From positions 62,001 to 126,000 of the forward strand of contig DATAKL010000059.1 in the NCBI GenBank assembly GCA_036261625.1: a stretch of DNA of 64,000 bases. The letters run 5' to 3'. The notes beneath the pieces were generated by a model. That model worked only from the letters and a program-made list of their open reading frames with translations. It had not been told where the DNA came from and made no database searches. This stretch comes from JAAXKN01 sp036261625 (GTDB lineage Bacteria; Bacteroidota; Ignavibacteria; Ignavibacteriales; SURF-24). Numbering within the stretch: position 1 is the first letter of the stretch; the number at the start of each line of letters is the position of its first letter. Both the position numbers and the translations under genes were made by a program. Positions 17,623 through 27,064 of the stretch are shown here, in pieces.

Positions 17623-19095
17623 ATGGAATTAACAAAGCTTGTAAATAGTATTAAGGTAATCCAGCTTGCCGGGGAAGTTGAACGCAAGGATATTGAAGCC
17701 ATATCCTATGACTCGAGGACGGTTAAAAAGAACACTCTCTTTGTTGCCGTAACAGGCTTCAATTTAGACGGTCACAAATATATACTTGATGCCATAAATA
17801 ATGGTGCTACGGCCGTTGTTCTGGAGAATGACAACGTCATTCCAAACGACGTTTTTATTCACCGCAACGTTACAAAGATTCTTGTCAGAAACAGCCGTCG
17901 GGCCCTGGCAGAAATTTCTAATGCATTCTACAAGGAGCCCTCAAAAAAACTTCAGCTTGTAGGCATCACAGGAACCAAGGGCAAGACTACGACGTCATTT
18001 TTTCTGAAGAATATATTTGAAACAGCAGGCTTTAAGACCGGCATGATCGGAACAATTGCAAATTTTATAGCTGATAGAAGAATTTATACTAAAATGACCA
18101 CGCCGGAGTCTTCCGACTTAAATCAGCTTTTTGCCCAGATGGTCTCAGAAGGATGCACGCATGCCGTCATGGAAGTTTCATCTCATTCACTGGTCCTTAA
18201 CAGGGTTAAAAACTTAAGCTTCAGAGGTGCTGTTTTTACAAACATCACTTCAGATCATCTGGATTTTCATAATACATTTGAAGAATACCTGAAGGCAAAG
18301 AAGATTTTATTTGATGAACTGACGGATGAAGCCTTTGTAGTCTATAACACGGATGATGTGAGTTCTGAGACGATTATCTCGGAGACAAAGGCAAAGCCTT
18401 ACTCATACGGCACAAAGGACAGTGCAGCCTTCCAGGTGAAAAATATAACATACGACCTTAACGGAACGTCATTTACAATCCGGCATAATGGTCAGGATTT
18501 TAATTTAAGAACCCGTCTTGTAGGCGAGTTTAATGCATTTAATGCAGCGGCTGCCTTTGCAATTTCCACCCTCATGGGGCTGAAAAGTGAAGACATCGTT
18601 AAAGGCATCGATACAACTGCTCAGGTTGCAGGACGGTTTGAAACAGTAAGCTATAAAAGTAAAAAAGTAATAGTAGACTACAGCCATACGGCTGACAGCC
18701 TCGAAAAAGCGCTCCTTGCAATACATAACATTACAAAGGGACAAAACCCCATTTATACTGTATTCGGCTGCGGCGGCAACCGCGACCGCACGAAAAGACC
18801 CGTTATGGGCAAGATTGCAAGCGAGTTAAGCCATGGGGTCATTGTTACCTCCGATAACCCCAGAAACGAAGAGCCGATGGAAATTATCTCTGAGATTACC
18901 AAAGGTATTGATAAAAATAACTACAGGGTGATCGAAAACAGGGAAGAAGCCATTAAAACGGCAATTGAGGAATCGGAAGATAACGCCGTTATTCTTGTTG
19001 CCGGAAAAGGCCATGAAAACTATCAGGAAATAAAAGGCGTAAGGAGCCATTTTTCCGATATTGAAATTGCTGAAAAATATTTGAAGAGTAATTAG
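17623..19095 (+). CDS. murE: UDP-MurNAc-tripeptide ligase
   Basis: A 490-residue Mur ligase adding the third stem-peptide residue in the cytoplasm. GTKGKTTT near 117-124 is the ATP loop, MEVSSHSL and FTNITSDHLDFH are central ligase motifs. The specificity loop near residue 410 reads DNPRNEEP; the DNPR motif is associated with meso-diaminopimelate as substrate rather than lysine, so the cell wall is predicted to be DAP-type. It follows ftsI by one base. Confidence 0.96.
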   Translation: MELTKLVNSIKVIQLAGEVERKDIEAISYDSRTVKKNTLFVAVTGFNLDGHKYILDAINNGATAVVLENDNVIPNDVFIHRNVTKILVRNSRRALAEISNAFYKEPSKKLQLVGITGTKGKTTTSFFLKNIFETAGFKTGMIGTIANFIADRRIYTKMTTPESSDLNQLFAQMVSEGCTHAVMEVSSHSLVLNRVKNLSFRGAVFTNITSDHLDFHNTFEEYLKAKKILFDELTDEAFVVYNTDDVSSETIISETKAKPYSYGTKDSAAFQVKNITYDLNGTSFTIRHNGQDFNLRTRLVGEFNAFNAAAAFAISTLMGLKSEDIVKGIDTTAQVAGRFETVSYKSKKVIVDYSHTADSLEKALLAIHNITKGQNPIYTVFGCGGNRDRTKRPVMGKIASELSHGVIVTSDNPRNEEPMEIISEITKGIDKNNYRVIENREEAIKTAIEESEDNAVILVAGKGHENYQEIKGVRSHFSDIEIAEKYLKSN

Positions 19096-19117
19096 GATTA
19101 AGAAGTAAGAAACTATA

Positions 19118-20500
19118 ATGAGTAAGCCAAAGATTACATTAGAAGATTTGTTTAACCTGACCGGATCGGTTATTTATAACCCCGATTCATTTTCATCTTC
19201 TCTTAGTGTTTCGACAGATACAAGGACCATTAAAAAAGGCTCGGTATTTGTTGCCATCAAGGGTGAGAAAATGGACGGGCATACGTTTGTTCAGGACGCA
19301 GTAAAAAAGGGTGCCGCGGCAGTTGTTATAAATAAAAGCAGACTGAAGAATTTTGATAATATAGATGTCACCATAGTTGCGGTGAAAGATACTGCAAAGG
19401 CCTATGGTGAGCTCGGGAGAATCTGGCGCGAAAAGCTGAATGCAAAAGTAATTGCAATTACAGGCAGTAACGGAAAGACTACAACAAAAGAGATACTTTC
19501 AGGCCTGCTGGAAGAAAAATTCAGCGTCGCCAGGACGCTCTCAAATAATAACAACCATTTAGGTGTTCCGCTTACTATACTTTCAACAGATGGCAATAAG
19601 GACGCTCTGGTGCTTGAGCTTGGAACAAACCACTTCGGCGAGATCGCCTATACGGCACAGATAGCAATAGCGGATTACGCAATTATAACAAATATAGGGG
19701 AGTCGCACCTTGAATTTCTGCACGACTTAAACGGTGTGGCAGAAGAGAAGCTGGCTTTATTCCGTCAGGCACTGGAAACAGGCGCAAAGCTGTTCCTTAA
19801 TACAGACGACAAACTGTTAAAGAAAAAAATAAAAGAGTTTAAGCAGGCAGTTACCTTCGGTTTCGAAGGCAGCCCTCAGGTAAAAGGCACCGTAAAGGGT
19901 GTAGACAGCCAGGGTAAGACCAGGCTCGGCATTAACTATAAGGGAAAAGAATTTGAAGTTCAGCTCCCCATCCACGGTTTAAGCAGTGCAAAGAATTTTC
20001 TTGCTGCCTCAGCTGTAGCGCTTGAAATGGGATTAAAGCCCGGTGAGATTAAAAGAGGCGCCGGAAAACTTAAAGCCGTGGATAAGCGCCTTAACGTAAA
20101 GGTTTTAGACGGCTTAGTTCTGGTGGACGATACTTATAATGCAAATCCGCTTTCAATGAAAAGTGCATTCGAGTTCCTGAACTCCTTTGACGGCAAAAGA
20201 AAAATTGCTGTCCTTGGCGATATGTTTGAGCTCGGAAGCGAAGCTCCCCAGGCGCATAAGGACCTGGCAAAGGCGGTAAAGAAATTTAAGTTAGATGAAG
20301 TTTATACGCTTGGTAAACTAATGAAGAATCTTAATGCTGAGCTTAAAAACGCTAAGCTTACAAGCCGGCATTTTAAGGACAGAAGTTCACTCTCAGAGTT
20401 TTTGGCAAATAATGATTTTGGAAAGTCGGTCATACTGGTGAAGGGATCACGCGGAATGAAAATGGAAGAGTTTGTAAAAATATTGGAAGGAAAAAAGTAA
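19118..20500 (+). CDS. murF: UDP-MurNAc-pentapeptide synthetase
   Basis: The 460-residue ligase adds D-Ala-D-Ala to the tripeptide nucleotide. ITGSNGKTTTKE (near 114-125) is the ATP-binding loop, ARTLSNNNNHLGVP is the family-specific motif, and LVDDTYNANPLSMKSA marks the C-terminal domain. It lies 22 bases after murE. No ddl gene, the supplier of D-Ala-D-Ala, is found in this cluster. Confidence 0.96.
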   Translation: MSKPKITLEDLFNLTGSVIYNPDSFSSSLSVSTDTRTIKKGSVFVAIKGEKMDGHTFVQDAVKKGAAAVVINKSRLKNFDNIDVTIVAVKDTAKAYGELGRIWREKLNAKVIAITGSNGKTTTKEILSGLLEEKFSVARTLSNNNNHLGVPLTILSTDGNKDALVLELGTNHFGEIAYTAQIAIADYAIITNIGESHLEFLHDLNGVAEEKLALFRQALETGAKLFLNTDDKLLKKKIKEFKQAVTFGFEGSPQVKGTVKGVDSQGKTRLGINYKGKEFEVQLPIHGLSSAKNFLAASAVALEMGLKPGEIKRGAGKLKAVDKRLNVKVLDGLVLVDDTYNANPLSMKSAFEFLNSFDGKRKIAVLGDMFELGSEAPQAHKDLAKAVKKFKLDEVYTLGKLMKNLNAELKNAKLTSRHFKDRSSLSEFLANNDFGKSVILVKGSRGMKMEEFVKILEGKK

Positions 20501-20505
20501 GTAAG

Positions 20506-21615
20506 ATGTTTTATTATTTGTTAGAATATATCAACAAAGTATTTAATCCCCCGGGATTTGACCTTTTCAGGTTTTTAACCTTCAGGGCGGCTCTTGCGGC
20601 AATATCATCGCTGTTTCTGTCGCTGTATTTAGGACCGAAGCTCATTACCTATTTAAGGAAAAAGCAGATCGGCGAGGCAAAGAAAATCGACGGGCCGAAG
20701 AGCCACTGGTCAAAGGCCGGTACGCCGACGATGGGCGGAATTATAATAATTTTTTCCGTAATTGTTCCTGTCATCCTCTGGAGCGACATTAAGAGCGTTT
20801 ATATAATCCTTGTTTCCGTGGGCACCCTGTGGCTTAGCGGCGTCGGGTTCCTGGACGATTACCTGAAGGTGATGAAAAAGTTTCCAAACGGACTTATAGC
20901 AAGATACAAGCTTTTAGGGCAGGTTTTAATTGGACTTGTAGTCGGCATCGCGGTCTATTTCCTGCCTGAATTCAGGGATGTCAACTCAATAACAACTATT
21001 CCTTTTTTCAAGGATACAAATTTTGATTTTTCGTATCTCTATATACCTGTAGTAGTTTTTATTATCGCTGCAACTTCCAATGCCGTCAATCTCACTGACG
21101 GGCTTGACGGCCTTGCTATCGGAAACATAATGTTCGTTATGATTGCACTTGCAGTCCTGAGCTATGTTTCCGGAAACATAATCTATGCAGACTACCTGAA
21201 CATACTCTATCTTCCAGGTTCAGGTGAACTGGTCGTCTTTGTGGCAGCGGTTCTCGGGGCTTCACTCGGGTTCTTGTGGTTTAATTTTTATCCGGCCCAG
21301 ATCTTCATGGGCGACACCGGAAGCCTTGCCTTAGGGGGCGCCTTCGGTATTATAATGATTCTTATAAAGAAAGAGTTTTTAATCCCGATACTTGGAGGAG
21401 TATTCTTCCTTGAGACGGTTTCAGTTATTATACAGAGACTTTATTTCAAGTATACAAAGAAGCGCTACGGCGAGGGGCGTAGAATCTTCAAGATGGCTCC
21501 AGTGCACCACCATTTCGAGATGCTCGGATGGCCGGAGCCCAAAATTGTGGTCAGATTTTATATTCTGACAATTATTTTAGCAATTTTCAGTTTAACAACA
21601 TTTAAGATAAGATGA
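20506..21615 (+). CDS. mraY: Phospho-MurNAc-pentapeptide translocase
   Basis: The 369-residue, about ten-helix enzyme forms lipid I on undecaprenyl phosphate. Motifs are PTMGG, LDDYLK, NLTDGLDGLA, MGDTGSLALGG and APVHHHFE, which include the aspartates and histidines of the active site. It ends four bases into murD (ATGA overlap). Confidence 0.97.
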   Translation: MFYYLLEYINKVFNPPGFDLFRFLTFRAALAAISSLFLSLYLGPKLITYLRKKQIGEAKKIDGPKSHWSKAGTPTMGGIIIIFSVIVPVILWSDIKSVYIILVSVGTLWLSGVGFLDDYLKVMKKFPNGLIARYKLLGQVLIGLVVGIAVYFLPEFRDVNSITTIPFFKDTNFDFSYLYIPVVVFIIAATSNAVNLTDGLDGLAIGNIMFVMIALAVLSYVSGNIIYADYLNILYLPGSGELVVFVAAVLGASLGFLWFNFYPAQIFMGDTGSLALGGAFGIIMILIKKEFLIPILGGVFFLETVSVIIQRLYFKYTKKRYGEGRRIFKMAPVHHHFEMLGWPEPKIVVRFYILTIILAIFSLTTFKIR

Positions 21616-22961
21616 CAAACCTAACGGGAAAGAAAATAAGCATTATCGGCGCCGTAAGAAGCGGACTCGGTGCTGCCAGACTGGTAAAGAATCTGGGCGG
21701 CATTCCCTTTGTAAGCGATTCGGCTCCTGAGGAGAAGATACGGAAGAACCTGGATATACTTGAAGGCGAAAATATAGCATTTGAATTCGGAGGACATTCA
21801 GACAGGGCGTTTGACTGCGAACTGATGATCACTTCCCCCGGCGTGCCTTCGGACTCAGAGGTCCTGATTGCGGCACATGAAAAAGGAATTAAGGTTGTAA
21901 GCGAGGTTGAATTTGCCTCCTGGTTCTGCAAAGGCAGAATAATTTCAATTACAGGAACAAACGGCAAGACAACCACAACAAGCCTCTCGGCCCATGTCTT
22001 GAATGAAGCGGGACTTAGGACTTACCTGGCTGGAAACATAGGCATCGCATTCTCAGACATTGTCTTAAGCGTAAAGGAAGATGAATGCGTGGCACTTGAG
22101 ACCTCGAGTTTTCAGCTGGATCACGTGGAAAGTTTTAAGCCTTATATATCAACTATACTTAATATTACGCCGGATCACCTGGACCGTTACGGCCACAGCC
22201 TGGAGAACTACATTAACTCTAAACTGAATGTATTTAAGAATCAGGATGAACAGGACTTTCTGATACTGAATGCCGACGACGAAAGAACACCCGGTGAGAT
22301 CACTAACAGCAAAGTAAACAGGTTTTACTTTTCTGTCAGCAAAAAAGTTCAAAACGGCGCTTCCCTTGAAGACGGCAAGATGGTCTTCAGGCGCAATGGT
22401 GCTGAAGAATTCTCAATCGGAATAAATGAATTCAGCCTTGTAGGCGAGCATAACTATCAGAACGCAATGGCTGTAATTATAATGGCAAAGATCTTAAATC
22501 TTGATAACGGAAAGATAAAGAGTGCCCTCGGAAATTTCCCCGGCGTTGAACACCGCCTGGAATTTGTGCGTGAGCTTGACGGCGTAAAGTATATAAACGA
22601 TTCCAAGGCTACAAATGTCGATTCAGTCTGGTATGCCTTAAGAAGCTTTGAGGACCCGATTTTCCTCATCTTAGGGGGAAAGGATAAGGGTAACGACTAC
22701 AACCAGATAAAAGACCTTGTAGTAAAGAAGGTAAAAAAGATTTATGCCATCGGAAGTTCAGCCGATAAGGTATTTAACTTCTTCCATAGCTTTGTAAAAG
22801 TGGAAGTAAAGAAGTCTCTGGAAGAGTGTGTCTCTACGGCAAGCAGCGAGGCAAGGGAACATGACATTGTGCTCCTTTCGCCTGCATGCGCTAGCTTTGA
22901 TATGTTTAATGATTATGAACACAGAGGAAGAGTTTTTAAGGAAGCAGTTAACAAATTATGA
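21612..22961 (+). CDS. murD: UDP-MurNAc-L-alanine:D-glutamate ligase
   Basis: This 449-residue ligase adds D-glutamate to UDP-MurNAc-L-Ala. GTNGKTTTT at about 115-123 binds ATP, with ETSSFQLD, NITPDHLDRY and YINDSKATN as further MurD signatures. It overlaps mraY and ftsW by four bases each, so its translation should be tied to both. Confidence 0.96.
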   Translation: MTNLTGKKISIIGAVRSGLGAARLVKNLGGIPFVSDSAPEEKIRKNLDILEGENIAFEFGGHSDRAFDCELMITSPGVPSDSEVLIAAHEKGIKVVSEVEFASWFCKGRIISITGTNGKTTTTSLSAHVLNEAGLRTYLAGNIGIAFSDIVLSVKEDECVALETSSFQLDHVESFKPYISTILNITPDHLDRYGHSLENYINSKLNVFKNQDEQDFLILNADDERTPGEITNSKVNRFYFSVSKKVQNGASLEDGKMVFRRNGAEEFSIGINEFSLVGEHNYQNAMAVIIMAKILNLDNGKIKSALGNFPGVEHRLEFVRELDGVKYINDSKATNVDSVWYALRSFEDPIFLILGGKDKGNDYNQIKDLVVKKVKKIYAIGSSADKVFNFFHSFVKVEVKKSLEECVSTASSEAREHDIVLLSPACASFDMFNDYEHRGRVFKEAVNKL

Positions 22962-24079
22962 ATCTGAAACTATTAAGCAGAATATTCTATATCTCGATTC
23001 TGGTCCTGATGATTGTAGGCTCGGCTCTGGTCTTAAGTGCCAGCAGCGCCTACAGCGCCTTAAGGTTTCATGACAATCTCTATAAGCTGTTTTCTGCCCA
23101 TATAATAAGGGTTGTTCTTGCAATTGGTGCTCTTGTTACTTTTTCTGTAATCCCGTACGAAAAATATAAGCTTTACAGCAAAAAAATTATAATCGGGGCT
23201 GCAGGGCTTCTTCTTCTGACGCTTTTTATTGCTCCTAACGTTAAAGGCGCAGGCAGGTGGATCAACCTGGGGCTGTTTTCATTCCAGCCCTCCGAGGTAG
23301 CCAAGTTTATGCTTATTGTACACCTGGCTTACCTGATCGAGGCCAAGGGGGAAGAGTTAAAGGATTACAGACAGGGATTTAAGTATCCCCTGATCTGGAT
23401 AGTGATAATTGCAGGACTCATTTTTGTTCAGCCGAATGTAAGTACAAGTCTTGTTGTGGCAACGATTGCATTTACGCTTTTGTTTGTAGGCGGGGCAAAG
23501 ATTACTCACATAATTTCGACCGTCGGGGCTGCAGGAGTTGCAGCAGGCTGTTTTATGATGATGTTTCATCATTCGAGGCAGAGAATTCTGACCTTTATCA
23601 ACAGCATGGGTTCCGGAAGCGAAATTAACATACAGGTTGCACAGGGAAAAATAGCCTTGGGGAGCGGGGGATTGCTGGGCCTGGGTTTAGGGCAGAGCCG
23701 TCAGAGCAACTTGTTTCTGCCTGAGGCATACGGAGACTTTATTTTTTCGATTCTGGGCGAGGAGTTAGGGTTTATTGGAGTTTTGGCAATACTCCTGATC
23801 TATCTTGTTATTTTCTTTGCCGGCATAATTATAGCAAAGAATGCAAAGGACAAGTTCGGCCAGCTTCTGGCATTCGGAATAAGTTTTACAATTATTATAA
23901 GCGCCTTTATAAATGCCGCTGTAGTTACAGGAATATTCCCGACAACCGGAATTCCGCTTCCCTTTATAAGCTATGGCGGAACATCCATTATATTCATGTG
24001 CGGGGCAGCCGGTGTAATTGTCAACATAGCGGTCAGGTCGCACAAGTTTAAGTTATCTAATGCAGCGGCAGTTAAGTAA
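22958..24079 (+). CDS. ftsW: Septal peptidoglycan glycosyltransferase (SEDS)
   Basis: The 373-residue, roughly ten-helix SEDS protein polymerises lipid II at the septum with FtsI. Signatures: LGLFSFQPSEVAKFML, QPNVSTSLVV, LPEAYGDFIFSILGEELGF containing the likely catalytic Asp260, and GIPLPFISYGGTS near the end. It sits in its usual place before murG and is four bases from the chosen murG start. Confidence 0.96.
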   Translation: MNLKLLSRIFYISILVLMIVGSALVLSASSAYSALRFHDNLYKLFSAHIIRVVLAIGALVTFSVIPYEKYKLYSKKIIIGAAGLLLLTLFIAPNVKGAGRWINLGLFSFQPSEVAKFMLIVHLAYLIEAKGEELKDYRQGFKYPLIWIVIIAGLIFVQPNVSTSLVVATIAFTLLFVGGAKITHIISTVGAAGVAAGCFMMMFHHSRQRILTFINSMGSGSEINIQVAQGKIALGSGGLLGLGLGQSRQSNLFLPEAYGDFIFSILGEELGFIGVLAILLIYLVIFFAGIIIAKNAKDKFGQLLAFGISFTIIISAFINAAVVTGIFPTTGIPLPFISYGGTSIIFMCGAAGVIVNIAVRSHKFKLSNAAAVK

Positions 24080-24083
24080 AACA

Positions 24084-25187
24084 ATGAAGAAAACAGAAAC
24101 AAAATATCGTTTTTTATTCGCCGGAGGAGGCACCGGCGGGCATTTGTTTCCGGCTGTTGCTGTTGCTGAGAAAATCAAGATGCTTAAGCCCGAGGCAGAG
24201 ATCCTCTTCGTAGGCACAAAGGCAAAGATTGAGTCACAGGTTGTGCCAAAACTGGGCTACAATTTTAAGACGATATGGATCAAAGGGGTGGCCCGCAGGA
24301 TGGATCTTCAGAATCTGCTGTTTCCCGTGAAGCTTGTGGTTTCGCTTTTTCAGTCGCTCTGGATCAGCATACGCTTTAAGCCCAGGGTTGCAATAGGCTC
24401 GGGAGGGTATGTTTCAGGTCCTGCCGTCTGGGGAGCTTCAGTCATGGGTGCTAAAGTAATCATACTTGAGCAGAACAGCTACCCCGGAATAACCACGAGG
24501 CTGCTGGAAAAGAAGGCAAGTCAGGTCCACTTAAGCTTTGAGGATTCGAAAAAGTACTTAAAGGACAAACGGAAGCTTTTTGTGACAGGAAACCCGGTGC
24601 GCTCGAGTCTCAGCCTGGAAGAAAAGTCCAAGGCTCTTAAAAAGTTTAATCTTTCTGAAAGTAAAAAGACAGTTCTGGTCTTAGGCGGAAGCCTGGGGGC
24701 CAGAACGGTAAATGAAGCAGTGGCAAAATCAATTCCGGCACTGATGGAAAATGGTATTCAGGTAATCTGGCAGACGGGAAAGAACTATTACGAGACTTAC
24801 AGGAATCTTGAAAGTGCACAGGTCTGGATAAACCCGTTCATTGAGGATATGGGGGCTGCATTTTCAGCCTGCGACTTATTGATCTCAAGGGCCGGGGCTA
24901 CAACTATTGCAGAGATTACGATGCTCGGTATACCGACAATATTTGTTCCGTCGCCGAACGTGGCGGCAAACCATCAGTACTTAAATGCAAAAAGCCTTTC
25001 TGATAAGGATGCTGCAATACTCGTAGCCGACAGCAAGGCTTCTATGGAGCTTGAGGGGATGGTTCTCGGGGTAATTTTTGACAGACCGAGACTCGAAGAA
25101 CTCTCAAGGAATATAAAACTCTTTGCTAAACCGGAGGCCGCCTTAACGGTAGCCCAAAATGCAATAAAGCTTGCGGAGTCTTTATGA
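24084..25187 (+). CDS. murG: Lipid II GlcNAc transferase
   Basis: The 367-residue GT-B enzyme adds GlcNAc to lipid I on the inner face of the membrane. GGGTGGHLFPA (from residue 14) is the N-terminal glycine loop, VLGGSLGART the second loop, and SRAGATTIAEI the UDP-GlcNAc site. ATG at 24084 is preferred because it follows the ftsW stop closely and gives the normal short N-terminus; an upstream ATG at 24060 would overlap ftsW. Its end overlaps the next small membrane protein gene by four bases. Confidence 0.96.
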   Translation: MKKTETKYRFLFAGGGTGGHLFPAVAVAEKIKMLKPEAEILFVGTKAKIESQVVPKLGYNFKTIWIKGVARRMDLQNLLFPVKLVVSLFQSLWISIRFKPRVAIGSGGYVSGPAVWGASVMGAKVIILEQNSYPGITTRLLEKKASQVHLSFEDSKKYLKDKRKLFVTGNPVRSSLSLEEKSKALKKFNLSESKKTVLVLGGSLGARTVNEAVAKSIPALMENGIQVIWQTGKNYYETYRNLESAQVWINPFIEDMGAAFSACDLLISRAGATTIAEITMLGIPTIFVPSPNVAANHQYLNAKSLSDKDAAILVADSKASMELEGMVLGVIFDRPRLEELSRNIKLFAKPEAALTVAQNAIKLAESL

Positions 25188-25672
25188 CAACAGCAACTGC
25201 AGGAAAAAGAAGGATTTTTAAGTATAATCTTTCGTTTTATTATCAGTCGACAATAATTTATTTTGTTGCTTTTCTTCTTTATGTATTCATAAAGGGGGTC
25301 TTCATGGAGGATTCCTTTAAGATGATACTTAAAGACCCTGTAATATACTTTTTTATACTGATCGTTCTGATTGCCCTTATAAGCCTTTTGTACAACCTGT
25401 ATCTGAACAGGCACATTGAAATAAGAAGCGATGAGCTCGTAATAAAAAAGGGAAGCAGGACAAGAGTAGTGAAATTTTCAGACATAGTGAGCATCAAGCA
25501 GGCTAAGGAAAGAAGGCATTCAAGAGTTAAATCTTTAAGAATTATAAGAATTAAAATAAAAAACAGAAGGCTTCCACTGATTATAATCCCTTATGATTAT
25601 GAGAACAAGATTGAATTGATAGAAGCCATGAAAGAGTTAAGAAATAATTTCGGAAGTAAAGGTAATGTTTAA
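25184..25672 (+). CDS. Two-helix membrane protein with PH-like domain, inside the dcw cluster
   Basis: I do not recognise this 162-residue protein as a named family. A basic N-terminus is followed by two membrane helices (about 20-37 and 50-68) and then a cytoplasmic beta-rich part: HIEIRSDELVIKKG, VVKFSDIVSIKQ, SLRIIRIKI and RLPLIIIPYDYENK, closing with an amphipathic helix. This resembles bacterial PH (bPH2/YdbT-like) domains. It overlaps murG by four and murC by eight bases, so it is translated with cell-wall enzymes, where murG is normally followed directly by murC. A membrane-associated role in wall synthesis or division is only an inference from position. Confidence 0.75.
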   Translation: MTTATAGKRRIFKYNLSFYYQSTIIYFVAFLLYVFIKGVFMEDSFKMILKDPVIYFFILIVLIALISLLYNLYLNRHIEIRSDELVIKKGSRTRVVKFSDIVSIKQAKERRHSRVKSLRIIRIKIKNRRLPLIIIPYDYENKIELIEAMKELRNNFGSKGNV

Positions 25673-27038
25673 GAATATCAAGAAAGTGCATTTTGTAGGA
25701 ATTGGCGGAATAGGTATGAGCGGAATTGCTGAAATTCTGCTGAACCGGGGTTTTCAGATCTCAGGAAGTGACAGAGCTTTGACCGATATAACAGAGAGAT
25801 TAAGAAGCCTTGGAGTTGAAATATATGAAGGTCATTCGGCAGATAACCTGAAGGACGTGGATGTCCTTGTCTATTCATCTGCCGTAAACATAGATAACCC
25901 AGAGGTTGCCTCGGCAATTGAACGGAAAATACCGATCATCAAGCGCTCCGAAATGCTGGCCGAATGCATGAGAATGCAGTACGGAATTGGCATTGCAGGC
26001 ACGCACGGCAAGACCACCACGACTTCAATGGTGGGACTCGTTCTGACCGAAGGGGGGATTGACCCTACCATTATCGTAGGCGGAAAGTTAAGCAGCCTGG
26101 GCGGCACAAATGCAAGACTCGGTAAAGGTGAATATATTGTGGTTGAAGCAGATGAGTTCGACAGGACTTTCCTGAAGCTGACACCGACAATTGCCGCTTT
26201 GACTACTCTGGAAAAGGAACACCTGGATACATATAAGGATCTGGACGACATAAAACAGGCGTTTGTGGAGTTTGCCAACAAAGTTCCTTTCTACGGATTT
26301 GTCGTACTCTGCATGGATGAACCGGCTCTGCAGGACATACTGCCGCTCATAAATAAAAAGGTCTTTACATACGGCATTACATCGCAGGCAGACATCCGTG
26401 CAATTGATATAAGGCATAATGAATACTCCAGCACCTACAATGTGAAGTATAAGGGCAAGATGCTCGGTGAAATAAAGCTGAATATTCCGGGCCTTCATAA
26501 CATTAAGAATTCCCTGGTTGCTGTTACCATTGCAACTGAGCTGGGAATAGATTTTAAGACTATACAGAAGTCGCTCGAATCCTTTACCGGCGTTTACAGA
26601 AGATTTGAGACAAAGTATAACAAGGAGCTTCTTGTAATTGATGACTATGCACATCACCCGACAGAGGTAAATGCAACGCTCTCGGGCGTACGTTCAGGGT
26701 GGGACAGAAGGCTCATAGCTGTTTTCCAGCCGCATCTTTTTACAAGAACCAGGGACTTTGCAGAGGAATTCGGCCGCTCTTTCCTGAACTCGGACATTTT
26801 CATATGCACCGATGTTTATCCGGCAAGAGAAAAGCCGATTGAAGGTATTACAGGGGAAATAATAGCCCAGGCTGCCAAGAAATTCGGTCATAAGAATGTC
26901 GTTTATGTTCAGGACAAGGAAGAGATACCTGAAGTGCTTATGAACATGAGGAAAGAAGGCGACATAATTGTTACCATGGGCGCCGGCGACATATGGAAGT
27001 ACGGCGAGAAGTTCATCAGTCTGTTAAACCGAAAGTAA
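25665..27038 (+). CDS. murC: UDP-MurNAc:L-alanine ligase
   Basis: The 457-residue enzyme commits UDP-MurNAc to the stem-peptide pathway. It has the MurC Rossmann start HFVGIGGIGMSGIAE, the ATP loop AGTHGKTTTT near 111-120, VVEADEFDRTF and IDDYAHHPTEV. It is the first ligase of the pathway yet sits late in the cluster, the usual order. murB is not beside it. Confidence 0.97.
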   Translation: MFKNIKKVHFVGIGGIGMSGIAEILLNRGFQISGSDRALTDITERLRSLGVEIYEGHSADNLKDVDVLVYSSAVNIDNPEVASAIERKIPIIKRSEMLAECMRMQYGIGIAGTHGKTTTTSMVGLVLTEGGIDPTIIVGGKLSSLGGTNARLGKGEYIVVEADEFDRTFLKLTPTIAALTTLEKEHLDTYKDLDDIKQAFVEFANKVPFYGFVVLCMDEPALQDILPLINKKVFTYGITSQADIRAIDIRHNEYSSTYNVKYKGKMLGEIKLNIPGLHNIKNSLVAVTIATELGIDFKTIQKSLESFTGVYRRFETKYNKELLVIDDYAHHPTEVNATLSGVRSGWDRRLIAVFQPHLFTRTRDFAEEFGRSFLNSDIFICTDVYPAREKPIEGITGEIIAQAAKKFGHKNVVYVQDKEEIPEVLMNMRKEGDIIVTMGAGDIWKYGEKFISLLNRK

Positions 27039-27064
27039 CTTCCGGACGAAGAAGCTTTAAGAAG

